A DNA stretch of 60,199 bases, taken from NCBI GenBank assembly GCA_013001285.1, contig JABDMU010000086.1, forward strand, positions 1-60,199, read 5' to 3'. The translations under genes and the position numbers were made by a program. Positions 45,185 to 53,406 of this stretch are shown here, piece by piece. The notes beneath the pieces were generated by a model. It saw nothing but the letters and a program-made list of their open reading frames with translations. It did not search any database and was not told the origin of the DNA. How positions within the stretch are numbered: position 1 is the stretch's first letter; each line of letters opens with the position of its first letter. This DNA is from Flavobacteriaceae bacterium (GTDB lineage Bacteria; Bacteroidota; Bacteroidia; Flavobacteriales; Flavobacteriaceae).

Positions 45185-45904
45185 ATGAAAAATGTTTTGC
45201 TTTTGTCAGCCATTATGGTCGCTTTTTTTTCTTGTGAGGAAGAACTCCATTTGACATTTTCCGAGGTCAATTCCTTAATTGAAGAAGGGGCTGTAGTTGA
45301 AATCAATATGCCCATAGCTAATGGAGAAGGTGTTGCAAGCAAGTCGATTAATTCAACACTTGATAACCATATAGCTAATATTTTAAATTTCAGCGAAGAT
45401 CAATCAGCATCCCTCACTATGGATGAAGCCATCGCGATCTTCCAAAAGGCATACAGTGATTTTAAAATTGAAATGGATGAAAATTCAATACCGTGGGAGG
45501 CTACTTTTGATGGTGACCTTATTTATCAGTCTTCAGAAATAATATGTATTGCGGTCAACGCCTATACAAACACGGGCGGCGCTCATGGAAATATGAACAT
45601 TACGCTTTTTAATTTCAATGCGCAATCAGGAAAACCCCTTGAATTGAAGGATCTTGTCAATGATGAAGACGAATTCACAAAAATCGTTGAATCACATTTC
45701 AAAAAGGAAATTCAGGGAGAAGATGAAGCCTCAATGAAAGATTATTTCTTTGGTGAAGGGTTTCATCTCCCAGCAAATATAGGATTTAATGATGACGGTG
45801 TTTTAATCCTCTATAATGTGTACGAGATAGCATCTTACGCCAACGGAATTACTGAATTTACCATTCCTTTTGAGGACTTAATATCTGTTTTAAACAGCTA
45901 TTAG
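45185..45904 (+). CDS. DUF4163/DUF3298 lipoprotein (RsiV-like fold)
   Basis: A 239-residue lipoprotein (lipobox AFFSC, Cys17). A DUF4163-like N-terminal part (IEEGAVVEINMPIANGEG) is followed by a DUF3298 part (NTGGAHGNMNITLFNFNAQS, GKPLELKDLVNDEDEFTKIV), ending in the typical YEIASYANGITEFTIPFEDL. The fold is that of the lysozyme-sensing anti-sigma factor RsiV, but there is no sigma factor nearby or transmembrane anti-sigma part. It is convergent with the Na+/H+ antiporter gene with a 4-base overlap of the ends. Function unknown. Confidence 0.85.
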   Translation: MKNVLLLSAIMVAFFSCEEELHLTFSEVNSLIEEGAVVEINMPIANGEGVASKSINSTLDNHIANILNFSEDQSASLTMDEAIAIFQKAYSDFKIEMDENSIPWEATFDGDLIYQSSEIICIAVNAYTNTGGAHGNMNITLFNFNAQSGKPLELKDLVNDEDEFTKIVESHFKKEIQGEDEASMKDYFFGEGFHLPANIGFNDDGVLILYNVYEIASYANGITEFTIPFEDLISVLNSY

Positions 45905-47148
45905 TGATAATTTTTCGTGAGCCGTTTAACAATAGGCTCTACTGTTAACCCTTGGCCAATTATTGAAAAGACTACGATAATATATGTGATGACCAAAAAT
46001 AGCTCGCGATGCATGATTTCAGTTAAACTTAATGCTAAAGCAATTGAAATTCCTCCTCTTAAACCGCCCCAGGTCATTATCAAATTGGTTTTAGGAACAA
46101 AATCAAGTCGTTTTGAAAAAAACTTTATTGGTAACCAAAGTGACATATAACGACAGGCCAAAACTATAGGAACCGCCAACAGACCAGCAATTATGTAGTT
46201 CCCTTCAAAGGTTAGAACCAGTATTTCCATACCAATCATCACAAATAAGATAGTATTTAATAACACATCTATAAGTTCCCAAAACTTATCGACATAAGAC
46301 TCGGTAATTTCAGACATTGCCGAAATTCTTACTGTATCGTTTCCAACCATCAAACCGGCAGTGACCATAGCCAATGGCGCTGATAAATGCCAAGTATGAG
46401 CGAGTATTGTGCCACCCATGACCGCAGCCAAAGTTAAAATGACCTCCACTTCATAATTATCGATTGATCTCATTAGTCTGTAGGTAATCCATCCCAAAAT
46501 AAGCCCTAGAATAATTCCACCAACTACCTCTTGACCAAACAAGGTTAAAATATCAACTGCTTCTATTTTGGAATCGGTTGAGTTCGCTATGGAATAAATG
46601 GTTAAGAAAACTACTACTCCCACACCATCATTGAATAGAGACTCGCCTACGATCTTCGTTTCTAATTTCTTCGGAGCACCTGCTTCTTTTAAAATACCGA
46701 GTACAGCGATAGGATCTGTTGGAGAAATTAAGGCTCCAAATAACAAGCAGTAAATAAAACCCACGTTCAGCCCAAGTATTTGAAGCACATAAAACATGAT
46801 AATTCCAACTAAAAATGTTGACACTAGAACACCAAGTGTCGCGAACATAAGGACAGGCCAGCGTTGAACTTTCAACTGATTAAAATTCGTATGCAACGCC
46901 CCTGCAAAAAGCAGAAAACTCAACATGATGTCAAGAAGTACTGTATGGAAATCTATGTTTCGAATAAATTCCTTCTCAGTAACCAAAAGCGTGTCGTCAA
47001 ATTGAGCGATAGCTATTATTATTAGTGTAAACAGCAAGGTGATGATCATCAATCCAATAGTAATCGGCATTTTTAAAAATCGAACATTGATATAGCCGAA
47101 AATCGCCGATAATACAACCAATACTGTTGCAATTGAGAAGTAATCCAT
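45901..47148 (-). CDS. Na+/H+ (cation:proton) antiporter, CPA1 family
   Basis: A 415-residue inner-membrane protein with about 12-13 helices, of the NhaP/CPA1 family exchanging protons for Na+ or K+. The conserved PTDPIAVLGILKE and GESLFNDGVGVVVFL motifs (ion-binding Asp) are present, as is TWGGLRGGISIALALSL near the end. There is no long cytoplasmic C-terminal domain, unlike the larger members. It stands alone, with the DUF3298 gene tail-to-tail. It would serve pH and salt homeostasis, which is useful in a marine setting, but that is an inference. Confidence 0.93.
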   Translation of the reverse strand: MDYFSIATVLVVLSAIFGYINVRFLKMPITIGLMIITLLFTLIIIAIAQFDDTLLVTEKEFIRNIDFHTVLLDIMLSFLLFAGALHTNFNQLKVQRWPVLMFATLGVLVSTFLVGIIMFYVLQILGLNVGFIYCLLFGALISPTDPIAVLGILKEAGAPKKLETKIVGESLFNDGVGVVVFLTIYSIANSTDSKIEAVDILTLFGQEVVGGIILGLILGWITYRLMRSIDNYEVEVILTLAAVMGGTILAHTWHLSAPLAMVTAGLMVGNDTVRISAMSEITESYVDKFWELIDVLLNTILFVMIGMEILVLTFEGNYIIAGLLAVPIVLACRYMSLWLPIKFFSKRLDFVPKTNLIMTWGGLRGGISIALALSLTEIMHRELFLVITYIIVVFSIIGQGLTVEPIVKRLTKNYH

Positions 47149-47236
47149 AAACTCTAAAATTTACCTAAAAGTACTTATTTTTATATTTAAATGATCTTTA
47201 TTTGTAGAGTAAAAGTAACGATTAGCTTCGAGTGAA

Positions 47237-47593
47237 ATGAAAAAAATATACTATTTAAAAACATGTAATACATGCATGCGTATCTTAAAGGAATTACGTC
47301 CGGATAAGGATTTCGTACTTCAGGATATTAAAGAACAAGAACTTACAGTTCAACAATTAGAACTCATGCACAATTTGGCAGGAAGTTATGAAGCTCTATT
47401 TAGTAGACGTGCAAAATTATATAAAGAAATGGGGCTTAAAGAAATGACCTTAACAGAAGAAGATTATAAGTATTATCTCTTGAAGCACTATACTTTTTTA
47501 CAGCGTCCTGTTGTTATTTTCAACGAAAAAATATTTATTGGAAATTCTAAAAAGTCAGTCTCAGCTGCAAAACAAGCAATAAATAACCTTTAA
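47237..47593 (+). CDS. ArsC/Spx-family thioredoxin-fold protein
   Basis: The 118-residue protein has the small ArsC-like fold with a CxxC at Cys10/Cys13 (KTCNTCMRI), which resembles Spx more than the single-Cys ArsC. SRRAKLYKEMG and FLQRPVVIFNEKIFIG are the family's other conserved regions. It may be a redox protein or arsenate reductase; no other arsenic gene is nearby, so I do not assign arsC. The gene is alone; the 113-base gap after it holds no gene. Confidence 0.85.
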   Translation: MKKIYYLKTCNTCMRILKELRPDKDFVLQDIKEQELTVQQLELMHNLAGSYEALFSRRAKLYKEMGLKEMTLTEEDYKYYLLKHYTFLQRPVVIFNEKIFIGNSKKSVSAAKQAINNL

Positions 47594-47706
47594 ACATGTA
47601 AGGAAGTTGACTTTGTAATGACAAATTCAATAATTTTTGTTAAAAAATTTTCAGGTCATTCTAATATTATTAGCTTGACACATCAAATTCAACCAGAACT
47701 CCAAAA

Positions 47707-48873
47707 ATGAGTGATTTTAAAGCAAAATTCTATACTAATGTTAACGATATTGAATCAAAACATTGGGAGAGTTTAGCATGTGGGTCCAACGTTTATTACA
47801 CGCCTGAATTCCTTAATGCCTTTGAAATTGCAAATTCTGATATTGAATTCAATTATATTCTAATTTTCAAAAATGATGAGCCTGTAGCATTTGCCAATAC
47901 ACAAATAGTGACCATAGGAGTTGAAACCATTACAAAAAACATTAAAATATCGGAAGGTATAAAGGGATTTATCAATAGATCGCTACGTAATAAACATATT
48001 CGGGTATTATTCTGCGGTAATGTCTTCCTTAGTGGCGAATATGGTACCTTCCTCAAACAAGGTGAAGATAAAATTACAACCTTTAAAGCCATAGCAGAAG
48101 CAGTAAAGGAGTTATCCTTAAACACGAAAAGACTAAATGCCATTTTCATCAAGGATTTTGAGGATGATTCCCTTTTTATCACGAATCATCTTCACGACTA
48201 TGATTATTCGTCCATGCATGTTGAACCAAACATGATTATTCATTTAGACCCGTCTTGGCAAAATTTTGATCAATTTAAAAATGATCTTAAGTCAAAATAT
48301 CGTGTAAAAGCGAACAAGGCTGATAGGGATGGTGCTTTATTAGTTACTAAAAGATTTGATAAGAACGACATAATTTACTTCAAAAAAGACTTGCAAGAAT
48401 TATATGAAAACACTATTGCTAATGCTAATTTTAATGCCCAAATTCTTAATCTAAATACCTATATCCATTTGAAATCTCAATATGGAGATCACTTTATTGT
48501 GCAAGGTTATTTTCTTGAGGACAAACTTGTTGGTTTTTTATCGGCCATGCAAAATCAGGATCATTTGGATGCCCATTTTATAGGGTTGGATTATTCCTTA
48601 AATAAGGAATATGCCATCTATCCGCGAATTTTAAATGATTATGTAAGAATTGGCATAGAGTGTAAAGCGACTCAAATTAATTTAGGTAGGACAGCGTCAG
48701 AAATTAAAAGCACACTGGGAGCGGTTCCAGAAGAACTCACTTGTTATATAAGACACAAACGAAAATTTCCAAATAAATTGATGAAGCCATTTATCAAAAA
48801 TGTGAAAATAAAGTCTTTTAAGCAACACAAACCTTTCAAAACAAAAAAAGAGACAGTAAATACCGTCTCTTAA
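47707..48873 (+). CDS. GNAT/FemAB-like acyltransferase (BioF2-like domain)
   Basis: The 388-residue protein has the two-lobed GNAT design of the Acetyltransf_6 (BioF2-like) family, related to FemX-type peptidyl transferases and peptidogalycan biosynthesis proteins. The second lobe contains SKYRVKANKADRDGALLVTK and DKLVGFLSAMQ, then INLGRTASEIKSTLG, which is typical. The acyl donor and acceptor are unknown; envelope modification is a guess. Its last codons lie inside a hairpin that terminates the convergent DUF1761 transcript (48847-48873). No promoter motif was found upstream. Confidence 0.82.
   Translation: MSDFKAKFYTNVNDIESKHWESLACGSNVYYTPEFLNAFEIANSDIEFNYILIFKNDEPVAFANTQIVTIGVETITKNIKISEGIKGFINRSLRNKHIRVLFCGNVFLSGEYGTFLKQGEDKITTFKAIAEAVKELSLNTKRLNAIFIKDFEDDSLFITNHLHDYDYSSMHVEPNMIIHLDPSWQNFDQFKNDLKSKYRVKANKADRDGALLVTKRFDKNDIIYFKKDLQELYENTIANANFNAQILNLNTYIHLKSQYGDHFIVQGYFLEDKLVGFLSAMQNQDHLDAHFIGLDYSLNKEYAIYPRILNDYVRIGIECKATQINLGRTASEIKSTLGAVPEELTCYIRHKRKFPNKLMKPFIKNVKIKSFKQHKPFKTKKETVNTVS
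48847..48873. terminator. Hairpin terminator embedded in the end of a coding region
   Basis: AAGAGAC (48848-48854) pairs with GTCTCTT (48865-48871); on the minus strand the stem is followed by TTTTTTTG, giving a terminator for the DUF1761 gene. It lies within the last codons and stop of the GNAT-like gene. The plus side (AATTTAGTTTATTTTT) is also T-rich. Confidence 0.7.
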
Positions 48874-48893
48874 TTTAGTTTATTTTTATTTTC

Positions 48894-49337
48894 TTAAGTC
48901 CAAGCGTTAATGATTCCACCCATTAAAGCCATTGTAACAATCCAATAACCTGCATTAATTATCACATACTTAAATGATTTTTGTTCAAATAATGCATTGG
49001 TTGCCAAAATAGGTAAGGCAAGAAATACGCCTAATAATGCGCCATGAAAGGCACCGTGCTGAAAGGTCATAAATTCACCTTCAGGTCCATGAGGCATTCC
49101 GGGGCCACCTCCAGTCATCACTTCGGGCCAAATAGCGAAAGCAATTAAAAAAGCCATTACAACCGCTAAACCATAGGTCTTAGCAGGATTCATTTGCTGG
49201 GCTTTTTCCATCGTCATACCAGATTCCTTCATCCAGACAGTACCAAATACTTTTGGATTATACCAGATAAATCCAGTAACAAGAGGCAAGATAGAGGCTG
49301 CAATTATTGCCAGCCAATTAATATCAAATTCTTCCAT
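48894..49337 (-). CDS. DUF1761 membrane protein
   Basis: A 147-residue protein with four hydrophobic helices: about 9-28 (WLAIIAASILPLVTGFIWYN), 51-70, 95-112, and 124-142. The WYNPKVFGTVWMKESG loop after the first helix is the signature of DUF1761, a family of unknown function common in Bacteroidetes. It stands as its own transcript between the GNAT-like gene (convergent) and the thioesterase gene. No biochemical role can be given. Confidence 0.85.
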   Translation of the reverse strand: MEEFDINWLAIIAASILPLVTGFIWYNPKVFGTVWMKESGMTMEKAQQMNPAKTYGLAVVMAFLIAFAIWPEVMTGGGPGMPHGPEGEFMTFQHGAFHGALLGVFLALPILATNALFEQKSFKYVIINAGYWIVTMALMGGIINAWT

Positions 49338-49400
49338 AATTGATTAATTTAAGTTAGTTTATAGTCTCAATGTACAAAATTCTACTAAAAAGGACTTTGG

Positions 49401-49877
49401 TTAATTTAAATCTTGGGGCCTTTTCCCATACTTACGGGTATCTTCTTTTGTAAGTATTTTAAAGTGCGCTGCTTTTGGAAAAGTCTTGATCTTTTCTAAT
49501 AAATTTTCCGAGACATTGCCGAGTTTTCTTGTTTTTAGATCGATCCATGAAAATAGCATTTCGCTATAGGCAAGATTTCTTCCGTTTTGATTATAAAAAT
49601 TATGTTCAAATTTAATGAAGCGTCCATCTTCACTCATGCCAGCGACTTCCAAACTTACCCGAACTGGTTGGCCGAGACGCAACTCTTTGAAATAATAAAT
49701 GTGTTCATAAAATACGATTGGCCCTAATCCCATGGACTTCATAGTGCTTAAATCTAAGCCCATTTCAATTAAAAAAGTCATTCTAGTATGGCTCATGAAA
49801 TCTACATAAGATGAATTGCCGAGGTGCATGTTGGCATCAATGTCTCTCCATCTAATATCAAATTCTTTTAAGTACAT
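49401..49877 (-). CDS. Acyl-CoA thioesterase, 4HBT hot-dog fold
   Basis: A 158-residue hot-dog protein of the 4-hydroxybenzoyl-CoA thioesterase family, which hydrolyses acyl-CoA or acyl-ACP thioesters. The active-site loop WRDIDANMHLGNSSYVDFM contains the conserved Asp (DxD) and His-x-x-N-type residues (HLGN in place of HVNN). It has its own TACCTTTG element 20 bases upstream and is divergent from yicC. The acyl chain specificity is unknown. Confidence 0.88.
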   Translation of the reverse strand: MYLKEFDIRWRDIDANMHLGNSSYVDFMSHTRMTFLIEMGLDLSTMKSMGLGPIVFYEHIYYFKELRLGQPVRVSLEVAGMSEDGRFIKFEHNFYNQNGRNLAYSEMLFSWIDLKTRKLGNVSENLLEKIKTFPKAAHFKILTKEDTRKYGKRPQDLN

Positions 49878-49897
49878 GTCTATTGGTTTTAGGATGC

Positions 49898-49970
49898 CAA
49901 AGGTAATATTTTGATCATTTTAGGTTTCATTATTTATGATTAAATAACTGAGGGGTTTTAATTATCTTTG
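49898..49970. promoter_or_regulatory. Divergent -7 elements of the thioesterase and yicC genes
   Basis: TACCTTTG on the minus strand (CAAAGGTA at 49898-49905) is 20 bases from the thioesterase ATG. TATCTTTG on the plus strand (49963-49970) is 20 bases before the yicC ATG. No -33 TTG was found for either. Confidence 0.5.
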
Positions 49971-49990
49971 TGCAACTTTAAATTTTTCGG

Positions 49991-50848
49991 ATGATACATT
50001 CCATGACCGGTTATGGCAAGACAGTTTTACAGTTGCCAAACAAAAAGATTTCAATCGAGATAAAATCATTAAACAGTAAAAACCTTGACCTGAATGCAAG
50101 AATGCCTTCCATTTATCGGGAGAAAGAGCTCGAAATTCGAAAAATTATGGCTTCAAAATTGGTTAGGGGAAAGGTAGATTTCTCTTTATTTCTTGAAACT
50201 ACTGGTGAGGTCACTTCGTCTCAACTTAATGAGTTAGTCGTTAAGGCCTACATGAAACAATTGAAAAATGTGGTTGACACCGATCCAGTTGAGTTGTTAA
50301 AAATGGCAATTAAAATGCCGGATGCAGTCACAACTGATCGAGATGATATCGATGAGGAGGAATGGCAGGCTATTTTGGAAGGTATACATGCAGCGATTGA
50401 TAAAATTGAGGCCTACAGACTACAAGAAGGTAAAGCCTTAGAGGCCGATTTTAACACCAGAATACAAAATATAGATGCATTGTTAGCTGAGGTCATAGCG
50501 ATGGATCCCGAGCGCATAGAATCAGTTCGTGATAGACTCAACAGAGGCATTGCAGATATTAAAGAAAAGGTTGATGAGAACCGCTTTGAACAAGAACTTG
50601 TGTATTACATTGAAAAATTTGATATCACTGAAGAAAAAGTTCGTCTTCACAATCATTTAGAATATTTTGCAAAATCTTTGAATTCTGGTGATTCAAATGG
50701 GAAAAAATTAGGGTTCATCGGGCAAGAAATAGGTCGCGAGATTAACACAATAGGTTCTAAAGCCAATTATGCGCCAATGCAGAAATTAGTGGTCCAGATG
50801 AAAGATGAACTCGAGAAGATCAAGGAACAATTGTTAAATGTACTATAA
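49991..50848 (+). CDS. YicC family endoribonuclease
   Basis: The 285-residue protein matches the YicC/YloC family, now described as an endoribonuclease family: IHSMTGYGKTVLQLPNKKIS at the start and FIGQEIGREINTIGSKANYA near the end are conserved. It is the first gene of a yicC-gmk-nadD operon; the stop is directly followed by the gmk start with no gap. The yicC-gmk order is widespread in bacteria. Confidence 0.93.
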   Translation: MIHSMTGYGKTVLQLPNKKISIEIKSLNSKNLDLNARMPSIYREKELEIRKIMASKLVRGKVDFSLFLETTGEVTSSQLNELVVKAYMKQLKNVVDTDPVELLKMAIKMPDAVTTDRDDIDEEEWQAILEGIHAAIDKIEAYRLQEGKALEADFNTRIQNIDALLAEVIAMDPERIESVRDRLNRGIADIKEKVDENRFEQELVYYIEKFDITEEKVRLHNHLEYFAKSLNSGDSNGKKLGFIGQEIGREINTIGSKANYAPMQKLVVQMKDELEKIKEQLLNVL

Positions 50849-51436
50849 ATGAATAAGGGAAAACTTATTGTTTTTTCGGCACCTTCCGGATCTGGTAAAA
50901 CAACAATTGTTCGAAATTTATTAGCGAAAGAAGAGCTTAATCTGGAATTTTCCATTTCGGCTACCTCCAGAGCAAAAAGAGGTGAAGAAATTGATGGTCA
51001 GGATTATTATTTTCTGAGTACCCAAGAATTCAAAAATAAAATTAAGGCAGGTGATTTTCTTGAATGGGAAGAAGTCTATAGAGATAATTTTTATGGTACT
51101 TTAAAATCTGAGATCGATCGTATCTGGAAACTTGGGAAGCATGTGATCTTTGACATAGATGTATCTGGAGGTCTTCGAATAAAGCGTAAATACCCTGATG
51201 AAACCTTGGCTGTTTTTGTGAAACCTCCTAGTATTGATGAGTTAAAAATAAGGTTGAAGAAACGCAAGACAGAAAGTGATGATAAGATCAATATGCGTAT
51301 TGCCAAAGCATCCGCAGAATTAGCCACTGCACCATTATTTGATGTAGTTATTGAAAATGACGATCTTGATAAAGCCTTGGTGGAAGCCTATGGATTGGTT
51401 TCGAAATTCGTCCATTTCAAAAAAAAAGAACACTAG
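50849..51436 (+). CDS. gmk: Guanylate kinase
   Basis: Gmk phosphorylates GMP to GDP with ATP. The 195-residue protein has the P-loop FSAPSGSGKTTIVRNLL, the GMP-binding SATSRAKRGEEIDGQDYYF, and the YGTLKSEIDRIWKLGKHVI region. It abuts yicC without a gap and has 2 bases before nadD. Identification is secure. Confidence 0.97.
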   Translation: MNKGKLIVFSAPSGSGKTTIVRNLLAKEELNLEFSISATSRAKRGEEIDGQDYYFLSTQEFKNKIKAGDFLEWEEVYRDNFYGTLKSEIDRIWKLGKHVIFDIDVSGGLRIKRKYPDETLAVFVKPPSIDELKIRLKKRKTESDDKINMRIAKASAELATAPLFDVVIENDDLDKALVEAYGLVSKFVHFKKKEH

Positions 51437-51438
51437 GC

Positions 51439-52026
51439 ATGAAGAAAAAAAAGGTTGGACTCTTTTTTGGCACATTTAATCCTATTCATGTAGGTCATCT
51501 CACTATAGCGAATCATTTAGTTGAATTTAGCACACTAGATCAAGTTTGGTTTGTTGTTACACCACATAGCCCTTTTAAGAAGAAATCATCGCTTCTCGAT
51601 AATAACCACCGCTATCAAATGGTATTTCGAGCTGTAGAGCCCTATTCGAAATTAAAGGCTAGTGATATCGAGTTTAACTTACCTCAGCCCAATTACACAA
51701 TAAACACGCTTGCCTACCTGGAAGAAAAATATCCAGACCTAGAATTTGCACTAATTATGGGTGAGGATAATCTCAAAGGATTTCATAAGTGGAAAAATTA
51801 TGAGTTGATTCTTGAAAATTATGATCTATATATATATCCAAGAATTGGTAATGGTAAAGTTGAATCTCAACTCAAGGATCATCCTAGAATACATAATGTA
51901 GATGCTCCAATAATGGAACTATCAGCTACGTTCATAAGAAAAGCAATTAAGGAAGGTAAAAATATTCGTCCAATGCTTCCTGAGCATGTCTGGACATATC
52001 TTGATGAAATGAATTTTTACAAATAA
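51439..52026 (+). CDS. nadD: Nicotinate-nucleotide adenylyltransferase
   Basis: NadD adenylates nicotinate mononucleotide to deamido-NAD+, a step in NAD synthesis. The 195-residue protein has GLFFGTFNPIHVGHLTIANH (GxFNPxHxGH), FALIMGEDNLKGFHKWKNYE and the C-terminal ELSATFIRKAI motif. It ends the yicC-gmk-nadD operon and is followed by a strong terminator. Confidence 0.97.
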   Translation: MKKKKVGLFFGTFNPIHVGHLTIANHLVEFSTLDQVWFVVTPHSPFKKKSSLLDNNHRYQMVFRAVEPYSKLKASDIEFNLPQPNYTINTLAYLEEKYPDLEFALIMGEDNLKGFHKWKNYELILENYDLYIYPRIGNGKVESQLKDHPRIHNVDAPIMELSATFIRKAIKEGKNIRPMLPEHVWTYLDEMNFYK

Positions 52027-52028
52027 AA

Positions 52029-52056
52029 AAGGCCAGCTTTTGAAGCTGGCCTTGTT
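52029..52056 (+). terminator. Terminator after nadD
   Basis: An 11-bp stem AAGGCCAGCTT with AAGCTGGCCTT around a 3-base loop, followed by GTTTATT, 3 bases after the nadD stop. The A-run on its left side makes it a plausible minus-strand terminator for the lipoprotein gene that ends at 52077 as well. Confidence 0.88.
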
Positions 52057-52076
52057 TATTAAGTTATTCGTATTTA

Positions 52077-52601
52077 CTAGAAGCATTCTTTTAGAAATGA
52101 TTCAATAAAGTTGTCATCATAATTCTGACTTCCCTTCGCAAGGCTAAATACAGCCTCGCTCTGAGTATCATTTGTAATGTTTAAATGAGCAGATATTCCA
52201 AAATCGGATTTAATATCATTTATAGCAAATACATAACTTGCTGTATAAACATTATTTTCAAATGTTTCAAAATACTGATATTTTCCACTTTCAAATAATC
52301 CTGGTTTATCCGAATCTAAGCCGTTTTTAGTACCAATATAAACTTTTGAAGTATTAATTTTCCAATCGATAGTTGTAAACTGAATTATTACAACCTTTTT
52401 ATGATAATCAACAAATGGAATAATCGTTCCTCTAGATTCACCATTAAGGTTCGATAGCTTAACTTCATTACAACCATTGTTGTAAACTGGTCCTTTTGAG
52501 ATAATTTCGTCAAGTAAGATTGAATTTTCATCTTGTAGAGAATCTACGCTGCAAGAAGTTAGAGCGAGAGCAAACGCTGCAATGTAAAGTAGGTTTTTCA
52601 T
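52077..52601 (-). CDS. Small lipoprotein, related to the one at 53407-54030
   Basis: With the ATG at 52601 the protein is 174 residues and starts with a lipoprotein signal (ALALTSC, Cys17); an earlier ATG at 52631 would add ten residues and is rejected. After a short linker, the layout is strands with IDWKINTSKVYIGTKNGL, GKYQYFETFENNVYTASYVF, and FGISAHLNITND. The same order (DWTIDLTHMSIGD.., FEHTEPH.., CFAVHAEVQ) occurs in the lipoprotein gene at 53407-54030, so they are diverged paralogues. No function is known to me. A TACATTTG element is 27 bases upstream. Confidence 0.78.
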   Translation of the reverse strand: MKNLLYIAAFALALTSCSVDSLQDENSILLDEIISKGPVYNNGCNEVKLSNLNGESRGTIIPFVDYHKKVVIIQFTTIDWKINTSKVYIGTKNGLDSDKPGLFESGKYQYFETFENNVYTASYVFAINDIKSDFGISAHLNITNDTQSEAVFSLAKGSQNYDDNFIESFLKECF

Positions 52602-52628
52602 TGTAATATAAATTTGGGGTTTGAAAAA

Positions 52629-52636
52629 CAAATGTA
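52629..52636 (-). promoter_or_regulatory. -7 element of the 174-residue lipoprotein gene
   Basis: TACATTTG on the minus strand (CAAATGTA on plus), 27 bases before the ATG at 52601. Confidence 0.5.
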
Positions 52637-52762
52637 TGTTTGTGATATTACTTAAAATAAATTTTTCGATGAAATGTATGAAATCATCGATAAAGTGTTA
52701 AAAATCGCGTTTAAAAACTGACAAAATCCGTTAAAAAACAGAAAAATCTGATGAAATGTCGT

Positions 52763-52770
52763 TATATTTG
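52763..52770 (+). promoter_or_regulatory. -7 element of the split-barrel flavoprotein gene
   Basis: TATATTTG, 31 bases before the ATG at 52802. The sequence between the divergent lipoprotein gene and this site is A/T rich with several short AAAAA runs. Confidence 0.55.
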
Positions 52771-52801
52771 ATCCATTCACAACCAAAAAAAACCAAGCGA
52801 A

Positions 52802-53347
52802 ATGGGTAAAAGAATAAGCCAATTAACACCCAAACTTATAGATTTTATAAGCCTGCAAAAGGTGTTTTTTGTTGGAACAGCCATGAAAGAGGGCACAATT
52901 AATGTATCTCCTAAAGGCATGGATTCGTTTAGAGTTCTGGATGAAAAGCACATTTTGTGGCTAAATTTAACGGGGAGTGGTAATGAAACTGCTACACATT
53001 TAATAGAAAGTGAACGCATGACCATAATGTTTTGCGCTTTTGAAGGTAATCCGCTTATATTGCGCTTATATGGCCAAGCTAAAGCTTTCCATCCCAGAGA
53101 TGAAGCATATAAAAGATTTGAACATCATTTCCCTAATTACCATGGCAAACGGCAAATTATTAAGATGCAGATAGAATTGGTGCAAACCTCATGCGGTTTT
53201 GGAGTCCCTTTAATGCATTTTGACCAAGAGCGCAACTTACTGAGCACTTGGGCTGAAAAAAAAGGCCCTGAAGGCATTGAAGATTACTGGAAAGAAAAAA
53301 ACACAACCAGCTTAGATGGTCATGAAACACAAATATTAAATCCATAA
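52802..53347 (+). CDS. Pyridoxamine 5'-phosphate oxidase-like FMN-binding protein
   Basis: The 181-residue protein has the FMN-binding split-barrel fold of the PNPOx-like family: LQKVFFVGTAMKEGTINVSP, KGMDSFRVLDEKHILWLNLT, and ERMTIMFCAFEGNPLILRLY, ending with a YWKEKNTTSLDGHE tail. Members range from flavin or heme oxidoreductases to F420 enzymes; this one is too unlike PdxH to be assigned to vitamin B6 synthesis. It stands between two related lipoprotein genes, both on the other strand. Confidence 0.87.
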   Translation: MGKRISQLTPKLIDFISLQKVFFVGTAMKEGTINVSPKGMDSFRVLDEKHILWLNLTGSGNETATHLIESERMTIMFCAFEGNPLILRLYGQAKAFHPRDEAYKRFEHHFPNYHGKRQIIKMQIELVQTSCGFGVPLMHFDQERNLLSTWAEKKGPEGIEDYWKEKNTTSLDGHETQILNP

Positions 53348-53380
53348 AAAAAGAGCTAAATCAATTCTTTAGCTCTTTTT
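53346..53380. terminator. Bidirectional terminator after the flavoprotein gene
   Basis: AAAAGAGCTAAA pairs with TTTAGCTCTTTT around a 7-base loop. It sits between two convergent genes and has T-rich sequence on both sides. Confidence 0.85.
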
Positions 53381-53406
53381 ATTCTTAATTATTTTAATCA
53401 GTGGTC

